A stretch of 64,000 bases of DNA from Mesorhabditis belari. Lineage: Eukaryota; Nematoda; Chromadorea; Rhabditida; Rhabditidae. Below are positions 20,392 through 31,155 of the stretch, piece after piece. The notes under the pieces are model-generated. The model worked only from the letters and a program-made list of their open reading frames with translations, did no database searches and was not told where the DNA came from. The stretch lies in contig CAUEEP010000728.1 in the NCBI GenBank assembly GCA_958450365.1, positions 2,449,001 to 2,513,000 on the forward strand. The letters run 5' to 3'. How positions within the stretch are numbered: the stretch's first letter is position 1; each line of letters opens with the position of its first letter. Made by a program: the position numbers and the translations under genes.

Positions 20392-20934
20392 TTTCATCGT
20401 TTTTTTTTCTGTTTTTCAATGCCTCTTTTTGGTAAATAAACGTTAAATAGTCTTTTTCAACAATTTATTAAGCGATAGAGCAAAAAAGAAACAAAATGCT
20501 AGAGCACAGATAGGGTGAGAAGATGGGGGACGTTTTCGGGGCTGGGCGACGGTTGTTTTTTTGGTGGTGATGATGGTGGGTCTTTTGTTTGTTGGTCGGG
20601 GTCTGGCCTGGAAGATATTGTACTGCTGTAAAAGAGCAAGTAATATAAATACGGCTTCTCCTAGAAGTTAACAAGTGAATGTGGTTTGTTTTGGTAAAGA
20701 AGTTCTTTATTTCAACGATCTAAAGTGTTCCCTGGCTACCAAAGTCGCGAATCTAGCACTAGCTGCAATTGCTGGTTTAAATGCTATACTGTAGTTGAGT
20801 TAAAGTATGTTAAAAGTTTAGAAATTAGAGAAATTACCCATAGAAAATAGAAAATTCCATAGAAAATAGAAAATTTCAACTCACTAGATGGAATGATTGT
20901 TGCTAGAAGAGAGAAAAGCGGGCGACCATTTTAG
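20392..20934. other. 3' regions of two convergent genes
   Basis: It contains the polyadenylation signals of the Gly/His/Tyr gene (plus) and of flp-21 (minus). A His-rich frame on the minus strand at 20468-20674 has no gene context and is not called. Confidence 0.5.
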
Positions 20935-23482
20935 TTAGCCGAATCGGAGTGGTCTTGGGCCGTGGCCTCTCTTGTTGTTCGATCTGAAAATTGAAGTAAC
21001 AATGTTCTCAAGTAAAGCACGTGTCTGTTGTGCTTTGTTGTGCTTTGTGCCGATAATCTGATTCATTGCTCACTCAATTCTCAACGCTCGCTTTTTTTGG
21101 TGACCTCAACTCTTGATCACAAGAATGATAACAAAGAAAAAAGGTTTAATGAGTTAGCTTGAGCAAACTTTTTGCTTAGTATTAAATCTTCAAGGTTTAG
21201 AATCGTTTTCTAACAAGTACAAGAACTTGGCAGTTCATCTAGAAGATTAAAAGAATAACGAAAGCTCAAAGAAAGCTTAAAGATTCGTTTTAGACTTTAA
21301 AATCTTTCCCTTTTTGGGTCAAGATCGACTCTCCAAAGTTGTCATTTTGTGTGAGTGACGTTAAAAAGAAAGCACTTCTAGAGTTCTTCTCACCTTTTCC
21401 TATTTTAGTCAAAAAAATATGGTGAAAGAATCGAAAGTGACGAGAAAATTGGGAAGAAAATAGAGATTTAAAGTACTTGGATATAGTAGTAGAGATGGAA
21501 AGCTTTTTGAAGAGCTGTAACTTTATAGTGCAGCTCTAAAGCTCTTTTTCTTTTAGTTTAGCCCAAAATTCATGTTATTCATGATTTTACAACTTAAGAA
21601 CTGTAGAAATGTCTTAAAACACAGAAAGCTATAAAGTAGAAGATAGCTGTTACCTCATCTCTGGCTGGAGGAGAAGCTCGCGAAGGATTTCATCGTCTCT
21701 CATCACCCTCACTGAAAATGAAAAGCTTATGAAAATTTGAAATCACTAGAAGATAGTGAGAATGATTGGAAAAAGACTTGCAAAAAGTCAAGTCTTGTTG
21801 CAATCGGATTCGCTCGCTCAAGCTCACTCAAGCTCGCTTGAGCTCTACAATCTACTTGATTTTCAGAACAAGATCCCTAGCCTAACCAGAGTCGAGAAAA
21901 ACTCGTTCAAAGCTAGACTACGCAACACTTCGCACCGTCATTATGGGGGTGGGGTACTATTACAGTATTTACGGTATATCAAGTCTTGTTGCAATCGGAT
22001 TTGCTCGCTCAAGCTCGCTTGAGCTCCACAATCTACTCGATTTTCAGAACAAGATTCCTAGCCTATAAAAGCCACTTGTTTTTCTCTTATTCTAAAAACA
22101 TTCTTAAGTCTTTAAAATATTCGGAAAAGGGGAAACCACTTCAACTCAATTTCATTGAAGCGCCACTCTCCTCCTTTTCTCCTCGGATTACAAAATGAGC
22201 CCTAATTTTCTTTTTTTCTTGATGACGACGAGAGCTTTGTTAAAAGAAAAAATTGGAAGCAATCAATTTTTGATTTGTCTAGAGTTAAAGTGATATTTTT
22301 GTTATTTTTGGATATTTTTTCAGTTCCTTTTTCAGTTCAACAGGTGTTCAAAAAGTTCCAATTTTTTGCGGATTGGGAAAACTGTTAATGAACTCTGAAA
22401 AAAAAGGGAAGAGTTTTCCTTTTTGAACTTGAATTAGAAAAGAAAAAGAATGCTAATTGTATTTACAGGTGGATGAGGGTACTGAAGAGAATACTTTTCT
22501 TTACTTTTCCTACAACTCTTCTCCGTCTTAATCTTCTCGTAAATATTGTAAGTAAATTTGCAATTAGTTTAGTACTTTTAAACTCATTTCACAGTCTTTT
22601 CAATGCCATTTTTAACAGTATACCGATTTTGAAATTGTTCAAACTCTAGAGTCAATGAGTAGTCAAACTCTAGAGTCAGTTAGTAGTAGTAAATAACTAC
22701 CGATTTGAACATATTGTGATCAAATATTTGATTCATAGTTAAAGAAAATAAAGAAAACTGTTAATGAACTCTGAAAAAAAAGGGAAGAGTTTTCCTTTTT
22801 GAACTTGAATTAGAAAAGAAAAAGAATGCTAATTGTATTTGCGGGTGGATGAGGGTACTGAAGAGAACTGAAGAGAACTGAAGAGAACACGAGATTTTCT
22901 TACAACTCTTCTCCGTCTTAATCTTCATAATCTTCTCCGTCTTAATCTTAATAAAGATTGTAAGTAAATTTGCAATTAGTTTAGTACTTTTAAACTCATT
23001 TCACAGTCTTTTCAATGCCATTTTTAACAGTATACCGATTTCGAAATTGTTAGAAATTAGAAATTCAAAATCTAGAGTCAATTAGTAGTAAATAACTACC
23101 GCTTTGAACATATCGTGGACAAATATTTGATTCATAGTTAAAGAAAATAACGTAACAGTACAGAATATTCTCATTGTAATGCTTCACGAGAAAAGCACTC
23201 ATCGGAAACTTAGGAAGAAGCAGCAGAAGAGCAGAAGCTTCATGAACTCCCATCATTAAAGGTACTTAAATGCCCCTCACAATGCTTATTCATAGGCTGC
23301 ACAAAAACGTTTTTTGTGTTTTGTGAGGTTCGGTAGACTTGTCTACTTATTAGCACTTTGAATTTTCGACTTTAAGCCACAAGCAACTCACACAATTGCA
23401 TTCGAGGATCATCGGCGTCGATCTGAGCGAAGCAAGCGGTCAAACTGGCCACAAGGAGCAGCACAACGCTCCAGAAGCGCAT
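20935..23482 (-). CDS. flp-21: FMRFamide-like peptide precursor, FLP-21 type
   Basis: Three exons on the minus strand (23392-23482, 21654-21711, 20935-20983) encode 65 residues. A signal peptide (MRFWSVVLLLVASLTACFA) is followed by an acidic spacer (QIDADDPRMQL, DDEILRELLLQPEM), then NNKR and GHGPRPLRFG at the very C-terminus. KR is the prohormone-convertase site and the final Gly the amidation donor, so one peptide, GHGPRPLRF-amide, is predicted. C. elegans FLP-21 is GLGPRPLRF-amide, a ligand of NPR-1 made in neurons, so the single change is Leu2 to His. The 1.7-kb first intron has a tandem duplication and a MITE fragment. An AATAAA on this strand near 20711 fits the 3' end. Confidence 0.9.
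21780..22070. repeat. Direct repeat flanking a MITE A fragment
   Basis: The stretch TCAAGTCTTGTTGCAATCGG through GAACAAGAT(C/T)CCTAGCC occurs at 21787-21882 and again at 21978-22063. Between them is the right half of family A (21890-21976, ending TACAGTATTTACGGTA). The arrangement suggests that the insertion and a local duplication occurred together. It lies upstream of flp-21 exon 2, within intron 1. Confidence 0.8.
22375..23155. repeat. Tandem duplication of about 375 bp
   Basis: The block AAAACTGTTAATGAACTCTG ... ATTTGATTCATAGTTAAAG at 22375-22745 is repeated at 22755-23147 with small changes, including triplication of CTGAAGAGAA in the second copy. It lies in flp-21 intron 1. Confidence 0.85.
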
Positions 23483-25589
23483 GCTGAGTTGCAATGGAAT
23501 GAGGTGGGAATCGGTGATCGAGAGGAGAATTGGGAAAGGGATATGGGAAAGAGAGGGACACGCCCACTCTATGAAAAGTGGGGACACCGTGAGGGAGGAG
23601 ACCCACCAAAGGAGAGGTGGGTCTCCTCCCCATTCAACTGAAGGTCGAACCAATTACCGTTGTCCATTCCCATAGATCATTCTTTATCAAAAGTGAAAGA
23701 GAAAAGACTAAGAAAAGACTGAGTGCTTTTCTTCTTTAAAATATCATTGGCTTGTTTGAAAAGAAATCCTCAATTGTTTAAAGTTATTGAGCCTGTCGTA
23801 ATCGAACTTCTAGAGCTCTAGCCTGATCTCTTTACATTGATCTGACTCTATGCCTTTTCCCGAAAGATACAAAGATATAAGACCAAAAAGATATAGGCAA
23901 GATTACAATAGATTACAAATTGAGTGTAATTTGAGATTACTGGATATGGGAAATTGAAAATACTAAGAGCCGTATTTCCCGTACCAGATTCACATCAGTT
24001 GCACAGCTGAAAGTCGCTTTGAGTCGAGCTTGGAGTGAGATTTTTGATTTCTTTAATGCAATTTGAGTGTTGATATGCTTTAGAACTAAAAATGAGCCTA
24101 TTTTTGATTTCATCTCTCCTTTGTTTTTATGATTTCATCTCTCCTTTGTTTCGAATGCAATCCTCAGACAAAAACTTACACAAATACACTCAAATTTTCA
24201 GCAAAATACGCAGCAAAAGGCAAATGATTGACAGCCACTCGAGAATGGATTACCTTGTTCTTTCCGTAAGATGAATAAGTTTAGAAAAAAAAAAAAGAAA
24301 GGTTTTATCTTTTTGTGAAAAAGGTTAAGCATTTATTTTCAAAGACATCATTCAACAAACGAAATTCCGTCAAATGAAAGAAAGAAATGTATTTTAAAAA
24401 ATAAATTATTCGGCCTTGTAAAGCCTTGTAAAGTCAATTAGAAATGCATAAATCTCATTCAGTTAACACTTTTTTTTATTTGATCTCGATGACTCTTTAG
24501 AATAGTTCTTTGCGTTTTTGACTTCAAAATCTAAAAAAAACATGACTTTTCAATCGAATTATCGGAAAACGTTTGTGTCCGTTTATTGAAGACTTTTCGG
24601 AGTTTATACATGTTTCATTCATCGGTAAAAGTGGCGAATCCGAGAAAACCGAATGGGGGTTATGAAATTGAAAAAGTCAGGAATTTCATCTTTTTGTTTT
24701 TTAAGAGTATTGTAAAATTTTTTTAAATATAAACAAAAACAAAGTACTTTTCTTACTTTTTACACAGCCCGCAATGAGAGTTTTTACGTGTAAAATGGGC
24801 TATATGAATTTGATGGAGAATGTAGTAACGACGATCTGGTTAAGAGTGAGCTTCAAAGCGAGCGGTAGTCGCAAAAGTTTTTTAGTATTTCATTTTTTTC
24901 AAAGCGCCCGTACTTTCAAAAAATGCGTCTTTGGCATCAAAAATAGCTGAAATTCAGGGCTATTTTTTGATACCTAAGCACGCATTGTAGCAAAAACATA
25001 TCAACTTACGAAAACTACCGTACTCTTGTCCCTAACTTTTGTCTAATCTGTCAACGATTAGTTTTGATTTTGTTAGGTTTCATGAAACGTTATTTTGAGT
25101 AGCTTTGATCAAACTGAAAACAAATTAGTGTAGTTTCTTCAACTTTCAACTTTCAACTTTCACGCGTCAAGTTCAAGAACTTCTTCAGAGTGTGAATAGA
25201 GGCACCTACATCTTTAATAAACCTCAAAAACAAAAAAAGTTTGTCTTTGCTTTTACAATTAGCAATTCTTTTCCCTTTGCGCATTTTTCGGGAGTCACGT
25301 AGGCAAAAAACGGGGAATTTCTGAATGAACAATGGCAAAAACATACCTCAAGAACAAAAATGGGGGAAAAGGATAACCCTTTTACAAGTTTCAACGGATA
25401 GTTGAAGAAAAGCTAGACTAGGTAAATGGAAATCATTTTGGATCACCGAGAAAACAGGCGGCTCTATTAAGTTGTAAATTTTTTGTGGCTCAGTGAACGT
25501 TTGCTGTGTGTGTGTGTGTGTGCACACACACACACAATCTACACTTTTATGGGTGTAATTTTCACTTGAAAATTACTTCAATTCATTTT
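23483..25589. other. Intergenic with transposon fragments
   Basis: No gene is supported. It contains the flp-21 promoter region, a Tc1-like relic (23938-24045), a family A fragment lacking both ends (24868-24997) and a (TG)n(CA)n palindrome at 25505-25537. Confidence 0.55.
23938..24045 (+). pseudogene. Tc1-like transposase relic, second copy
   Basis: It is the inverted paralogue of 16660-16790 and reads YWIWEIENTKSR and SVAQLKVALSRAWSEI on the plus strand. It is too short for function. Confidence 0.45.
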
Positions 25590-26042
25590 ATTCCTGATCT
25601 TTCAGAACAAGAATTGCCAGAAAATTCTCGAAAATTTCACAAAACTACAGCAATTCATCAACCGCCGGCTTTCCTTTCATCAAGCTTTACGCGTAGCTCA
25701 AGCGACGGAAGGAAAACTAAACTAAAACTACAGCTATCCCAAAAAACGGAAATAATCAGTCATCGGCTTTTCAAATAGGAAATTGTAGAGACCACGTAGA
25801 TCAGCGACATCTACCACTTGCCCAATTTATTGGCGACCAGAAGAGGAAAAGAACTCGATACGATAATTTTAGATGAGAAAGAGAAAACTTTGCCTTCATC
25901 ACTCATCGGGTTGTCAAGCGGCTCTCGCAAAAAGCTCGGATGGATGTCATCAAGACAAAAAGGGAATCTCTCATAGATAAATTACAGGAGATGCGAAGGG
26001 CGCGCGTCAGAAAACGCATTTTTAATGCGGGCATCCATTAGT
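25590..26042 (+). other. Coding-like segment, unrecognised (possible pseudogene)
   Basis: After TTTCAG at 25599-25604 there is a protein-like stretch (NKNCQKILENFTKLQQF). Further on, one frame reads FITHRVVKRLSQKARMD, then IKTKRESLIDKLQEMRR, and ends VRKRIFNAGIH followed by TAG. The latter looks like a basic helical C-terminus. In-frame stops separate the pieces and I could not build a phase-consistent model, so it may be a decayed gene or exons with missed junctions. Confidence 0.3.
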
Positions 26043-26457
26043 AGAAAGAAGGGATGAGGATTGAAAGGGGTATTCAGCCATTGAATTCAATTCCATTTAG
26101 CCGATCCACCCTTTCACACAAATATTGCATTCAAAAATTAGATGACATGACGAATGGAGCTGAATCAGCTTTTCATCTGGACATTTTTCCTCTCAATGCC
26201 GTCTACTGTAGCCACTGGTTTAGTCCTCAGAGAGGGAACTATTAAATTCTGATAAGTTGACTGAAACTTTTAAAAGAGTCATCCAATTTTATTGATTGTG
26301 TATAGTTTTATTTACTGAAATGGAGTCACGATCAAATTCAACAACGAAAATGAAACAATTTGAAAAATGAAAATAACCGGCTAACAAAAGAGACCATAAA
26401 TGTGGGAATACGTTAATACAACATAAAATAATAGCTAAGAAAATGCTCACACTGAGA

Positions 26458-27274
26458 TCAAACTTCGGGACCCTCACCACCGGGCACCAACATCGTGATG
26501 TGGTTTCCATTGAGAAGAATCGAGTCGAGCCGAGTTACTCTAAAAAAATGAGTGAAATATAAATAGACACTTAAAATTGATTCCGTTATAACCTTCTTTA
26601 TTGAAATAATTCCAAAGTACGAAAATAATTAGGTGTCAAGTGCAGAAGTTTCACAGAAGTATTGGCTAGGAAATTGACGCATGAATGTATCTTTGTTTTG
26701 GGCAGGGGTTTCACATTTTTTCTATTCTCGAAAAGTCTCATTTACAATTTTAAATTTCATAAGAAACAAAAATTTTCTGCATTTTTTCTACCTGACGTCA
26801 TAATACATTGACTGATTAATTTAGCTAGTTCGGGAAAAAGGGAAACTCCCAGCCCAAACATAGATAATTTGATAAACTCTATTTATATAGGTAACCCTTA
26901 CTTTTTCCCCTCCGGTGTGTTCTCATATTCGACCACATCCTCGAGTACCATGTTGACGTAATCATCAAATCCGCACAAAGTTCCCACGATTTCCTTCTCT
27001 CCTAAAGCAAAACTTATTTCTCTTGAATTCAAAACTAATGTGTTACTGAATAAGATGTTAAAAAGATGGATGTTTCTAAAATTAAATCTAAACTCCTCTC
27101 TTATTTGCATAAACAAAATACAAACCTTTCATGATCACCCATATCCGTGAACCGATGCACTTGTCGACGAGTCTAAAAGAGAGATGTAACAAAATGTTTC
27201 AAACAATCAATTAAAAAAATTAAAACGCACTCGAGGGGAAGAAGGGACGATGGATTCACCGTTGTCGACGCCAT
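26458..27274 (-). CDS. lsm-5: Sm-like protein LSm5
   Basis: Four exons on the minus strand (27231-27274, 27126-27172, 26902-27001, 26458-26539) encode 90 residues, matching the 91-residue human LSM5. The Sm1 motif ([17 protein letters not shown] then [17 protein letters not shown]) and Sm2 motif ([20 protein letters not shown]) are both complete. LSm5 sits in the LSm1-7 and LSm2-8 rings that act in mRNA decapping and U6 snRNA stability. TTTTAG directly precedes the ATG, so a spliced leader may be added at the start codon. It lies about 490 bp downstream of ebp on the same strand. Confidence 0.96.
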
Positions 27275-27764
27275 CTAAAATGTATTTACAATAACAGCTT
27301 GTCTTTTCTAGAGCTGAAATATCAAATATCAGCTAAAAAATGATTTGGTGCTCATAACCAATGTTTTTTTCTGAACCAACTACAATCAATCTTTATTCAA
27401 AGCTTCTAAAAACATGGACCATAGTAAAATTTGTTCTCCAGCTCAAGGGTCACAAAACAGGGCAGAGAAAAATGGGATTTGGCAAGTAAAATTCAAAAAG
27501 AATAAATACTATCGCAGACATAGAATAACTGGGGGGAAACTGATAAGTTAAATCCAAGAAACAAAAATCATTGCAAAATCATGTTGTGAGATAATCATTG
27601 CCACGGCACAAAGTAAAGATCATTTTTTAGTCACACACTGTCAAGGAGATTTCAAAAGGGAAACAAAAAAAAAGACGACGCTAGGTATGTAAATAGAGAT
27701 GGAGCAAATTTAGCAATGCGAAAGTTTAAATTTGCTTAAAAAGTTGAGAAACTCAATATTTAGC

Positions 27765-29178
27765 TTATTCTGGCTCCTCGGGAGCCGCAAAACCTTCTTC
27801 TGTTTCGTAGAGAATGTTCAACACACGAGACACCTCAACGTTTCCGATTGTCTCGTTATCCTGACATACGATCTAAAATAGATATTTTAACATTAGATAG
27901 AATAGACAATAAAAGCATTTATTAATCGCAAAGCTTGCCTCAATTTGACGTAATTTCGAGAAATAGAAATCTCTCTCCTTCTCCAAACTTGCAATCACTG
28001 AGTCGCTTTCGTTCAATTGCCTTGTGACCTCGTCGAGCTCAGTGCGTACATTTTTCAGCTCCTAAACAAGAAATTTGATCACAAAAACAATATAATTTGT
28101 CTGTTTCCAAGCAAAATTCAAAGAAATTACATTTTCTAGCTTGATCGTATCTTTGCTCGCGGCAGCACTTGGTGCAGAATGACCATTCTGCACGTTCACG
28201 TTTGTCTTCGGGGCTAATGGGCGAGGCGCAGCCGCTGTTGGTTGTGGAGCAGCCGGCTTGATCGTCGTCTAACATAGATTAATTAGTTTTGTTGAGTAAA
28301 TAATACTTACTTGAGTCATCTTCCTTGGAGCCGCCGCTGTAATTTGTGTGTTTGATCCGGTGCGTGGTTGCGCCCGGGTAGTACTAAAATAAAAATTGTA
28401 AGTCTGAAAATTTAAAACTTTACTTCAAATTGCTAGTTGTTCGAGTCGGCATTTTCGAGACTCCACCGCCAGCTTTTGGATCAATCGGAAGGGGCTCTCC
28501 ACCTCGAGCATCCGAAGCGTTGTACTCATGTCCGTCATAGTTGGCGTCGAAAAATTTCTTGAACCATTGCAGAAATTCGAAGTTATCCTAAACTTGAAAA
28601 CGTTTCAAAACCATAGGCACTAAATTAACCTGGAATTTTCCCTTGATTAACTTTTCGACGGGCACAATTTTGTCGACACCTAGAGATTTCCACGAAGTTT
28701 GTACCTGAATAGAAGCTTATTTACTACCAAATGTACATTACTCTATTATGTTTATTAATTGACCGTAAACCCACAAGCTTCCAGTTGGATAGCCAGTCCA
28801 ACTCTAAGTGGCTGTTCCATTTGACGCGCTTCATTTGAATGGCACCGGGGAAGAGGAAGTCCGTGAACTAAAAAATTGTAGATATGGAGCGCAATCTTAT
28901 CATTAAATTCTAGAATTCAGGAAAATCAAGAAGGCTTAGGTATTTGTATCGATGCATTAAGTATCAGTCAAGATCAAAAAATTATAAATCATACCAAGCA
29001 ATAGGCAGCTCCTGTGTGCATCTCTTCGATTTTCGAAAACTGCGCTTGCAAGCAGTCGTTCACCCACATCAACATCTAAAAATTAACAGATTCATTCAAA
29101 AATTCGTGATTTTTTTACCTCATGTCGAGACAAATTGTCGGTAGTCGATGACGTCGCGTACACATTGACGACCGACAT
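27765..29178 (-). CDS. ebp: EB1-family microtubule plus-end binding protein
   Basis: Nine exons (29119-29178, 28995-29075, 28775-28867, 28630-28704, 28424-28587, 28311-28383, 28131-28268, 27939-28061, 27765-27872) give 304 residues. The N-terminal calponin-homology domain ([56 protein letters not shown]) is followed by a Ser/Thr/Pro/Ala linker, the EB1 coiled-coil domain ([31 protein letters not shown]) and an acidic tail. The tail ends APEEPE, without the EEY/F terminus used by vertebrate EB1 to bind CAP-Gly proteins. Intron 8 has a GC donor (GAG|GCAAGC). TTTAG directly precedes the ATG. EB proteins track growing microtubule ends. Confidence 0.95.
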
Positions 29179-31155
29179 CTAAATCCAAACTTGGTGTGAA
29201 CTCCACAAACAAAATTAGCAATGAGACAAAATAACCGATGGCTTTAGAACCAAATTTCACAAACCCAATAAGAATATTGAACTATTTATTTCATAATACA
29301 TATTGTCTGTCAAAATACCAAATTTACAGAGTAATGAAAACCGGGCTAGCTAATGGACAATCCGTATTGGAAAAATATACAATCGTAGAACTTTGTAAAA
29401 AGGAGGTATGTAAAATTGTCGCTAAATTAGATAAATATACACACAAAAATAATTCTAAATATAGGGAATGTGAGAGCATGATGAGAGAAAAGAGAGAAAT
29501 GGTAATTGATTGATGAATAAAAGAGGATTGTGTGGACAACTGCACAAATCAAACCTACATAACCAATTTAGAAGAGAAGGCAAAGTGTCAACTTTCAATT
29601 TCAACTTTTAAAACCCAAACAACTTTGGTACTTGAGTACCTTTTATTCATCATGAGCCATAATGAAGAACAGATATTCAAGCATAGCCATTTAAGGTTTA
29701 ATGTATCTAAAGTCAAATATATAGGCGAAACTGTATAAAAGATCTATACTATTGTTATATGAGAGTGAGTTATTGGGCACTGTGGGAGGATCTCTCAGCA
29801 ATCTCCGCCATCCATCCCCCATCAGAGGGAAAGGGTCATTCATCAGAGATAAAAATCAGATCATCCTCCCGGGAGTCTCATTGATCTATGAAAGGCCATA
29901 CTTCCTGACAAACACCCCAAAAATTAATATACAGTCGAGGAATTTTGATTCGTAAATCTAAAATGAGAAAAAGTCGCTGGGGATCAGCTAATTGAAAAGT
30001 CCCCGATGTCGTAAAAATTTGAGAGCGAAAAATGAGAAACATACTCGAAATTTGAAAATTTTAAAGGAAAGGGCTTTAACGTGGTTTTTAACAGTTGTAA
30101 ATGACTCATTGTGAACAGACAGAGATTCACCCCATCTGATGCATTGGAAATTCCCCCGCCGTTTTTTGTTTCGTTCTTTGCCTCATTGAGATGGGGAAAT
30201 GTTTGGTCGGCGGGACGAGTGATGAAACACACCCACTCATTTGAACTATGAAGGGAGGAGGAAACAAACAAGAATTGGTGGTCAATTTCGCTAAAACATT
30301 CCAAGTCATTGAAAATGGTCACAATGAAACCTCGCAAATGAAAATTTCACTTGATTATCAACTATTTAGGCACCAAAGATTTTTACGAATGAGGTTTCAT
30401 TGTTTGATACCAGCATTTAAAAGAAATCTCTTGTGAATCGATTCCAGCAAAAGCTGCTGAAATCTTATCAGCTGAAACAGCTTCTCATAATGCCACAAAA
30501 AACAAATAACTAATAGGTAGCATAAATTATTGTTTCACTGGGAGAAGGATACAGACAATCAATAGCACCGAATATTTTTCATAGAACGGTGGAAAAACCG
30601 TTAGTGTGGGCTTTAAGAAAAAACATAAAGGAGTCAATTAGAACAAGGTTAACATTAAATAAGTTTGTGCAAGTGCTGAACTAAAAGTATAAGGGCTGAA
30701 CAATTGTCAGCCCTAAACTTGGCAAACTGTCTAGACCTAAAACTAAACGAATTTGCAAAGATTGTTTCATTCTTGTAAATCTCTTCAAAAAGTTCTTTCA
30801 AATTTGTTTCAAGCTAACATTTTTAAGCGAAAATAAAATTTAGAAGAGCACGGGGAGCAATTTCGTTAACCTGAATGAAACGGATATGGCCGTAAAAACT
30901 GTGCAATGATAATAACACCTAGCTTTTTTTAATTACAAGGGAAAATAGGCAATAGGGAATCTTCGATGATGAAGATTATGGGATTTGTTTGAGGAAAATT
31001 AATAATTGGCAACCTAGAAAGTTTAAGGGTTAAATCAGCATTGTTATTCATACAGGAAGCGACTGTATTTTTCCGAATTTTTCTAAACCTTTAGACTTTC
31101 TAGGCCAATCATACTATTGAAAATTCACCAACATCCACGATAAAACGCTGAAGCG
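29179..31155. other. Intergenic between ebp and par-4, no gene supported
   Basis: AT-rich. A 91-codon plus-strand frame at 29238-29513 has no splice context, signal or family resemblance. 29760-29960 is less AT-rich, with short inverted pieces (GGGAGGATC, GATCATCCTCCC). It presumably holds the ebp promoter and the par-4 3' end. Confidence 0.5.

Noticed and set aside
20468..20674. Minus-strand frame with HHHHH and a proline-rich tail
   Set aside because: It lies beyond the flp-21 poly(A) signal, has no splice or signal-peptide support, and is low-complexity by composition.
23396..23653. Plus-strand frames over flp-21 exon 1
   Set aside because: The minus strand carries a signal peptide, correct splice donor and phase to the neuropeptide exon; the plus frames are its shadows.
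29238..29513. 91-codon plus-strand frame upstream of ebp
   Set aside because: No family resemblance, no splice acceptor or poly(A) context, and the length is reachable by chance in this region.
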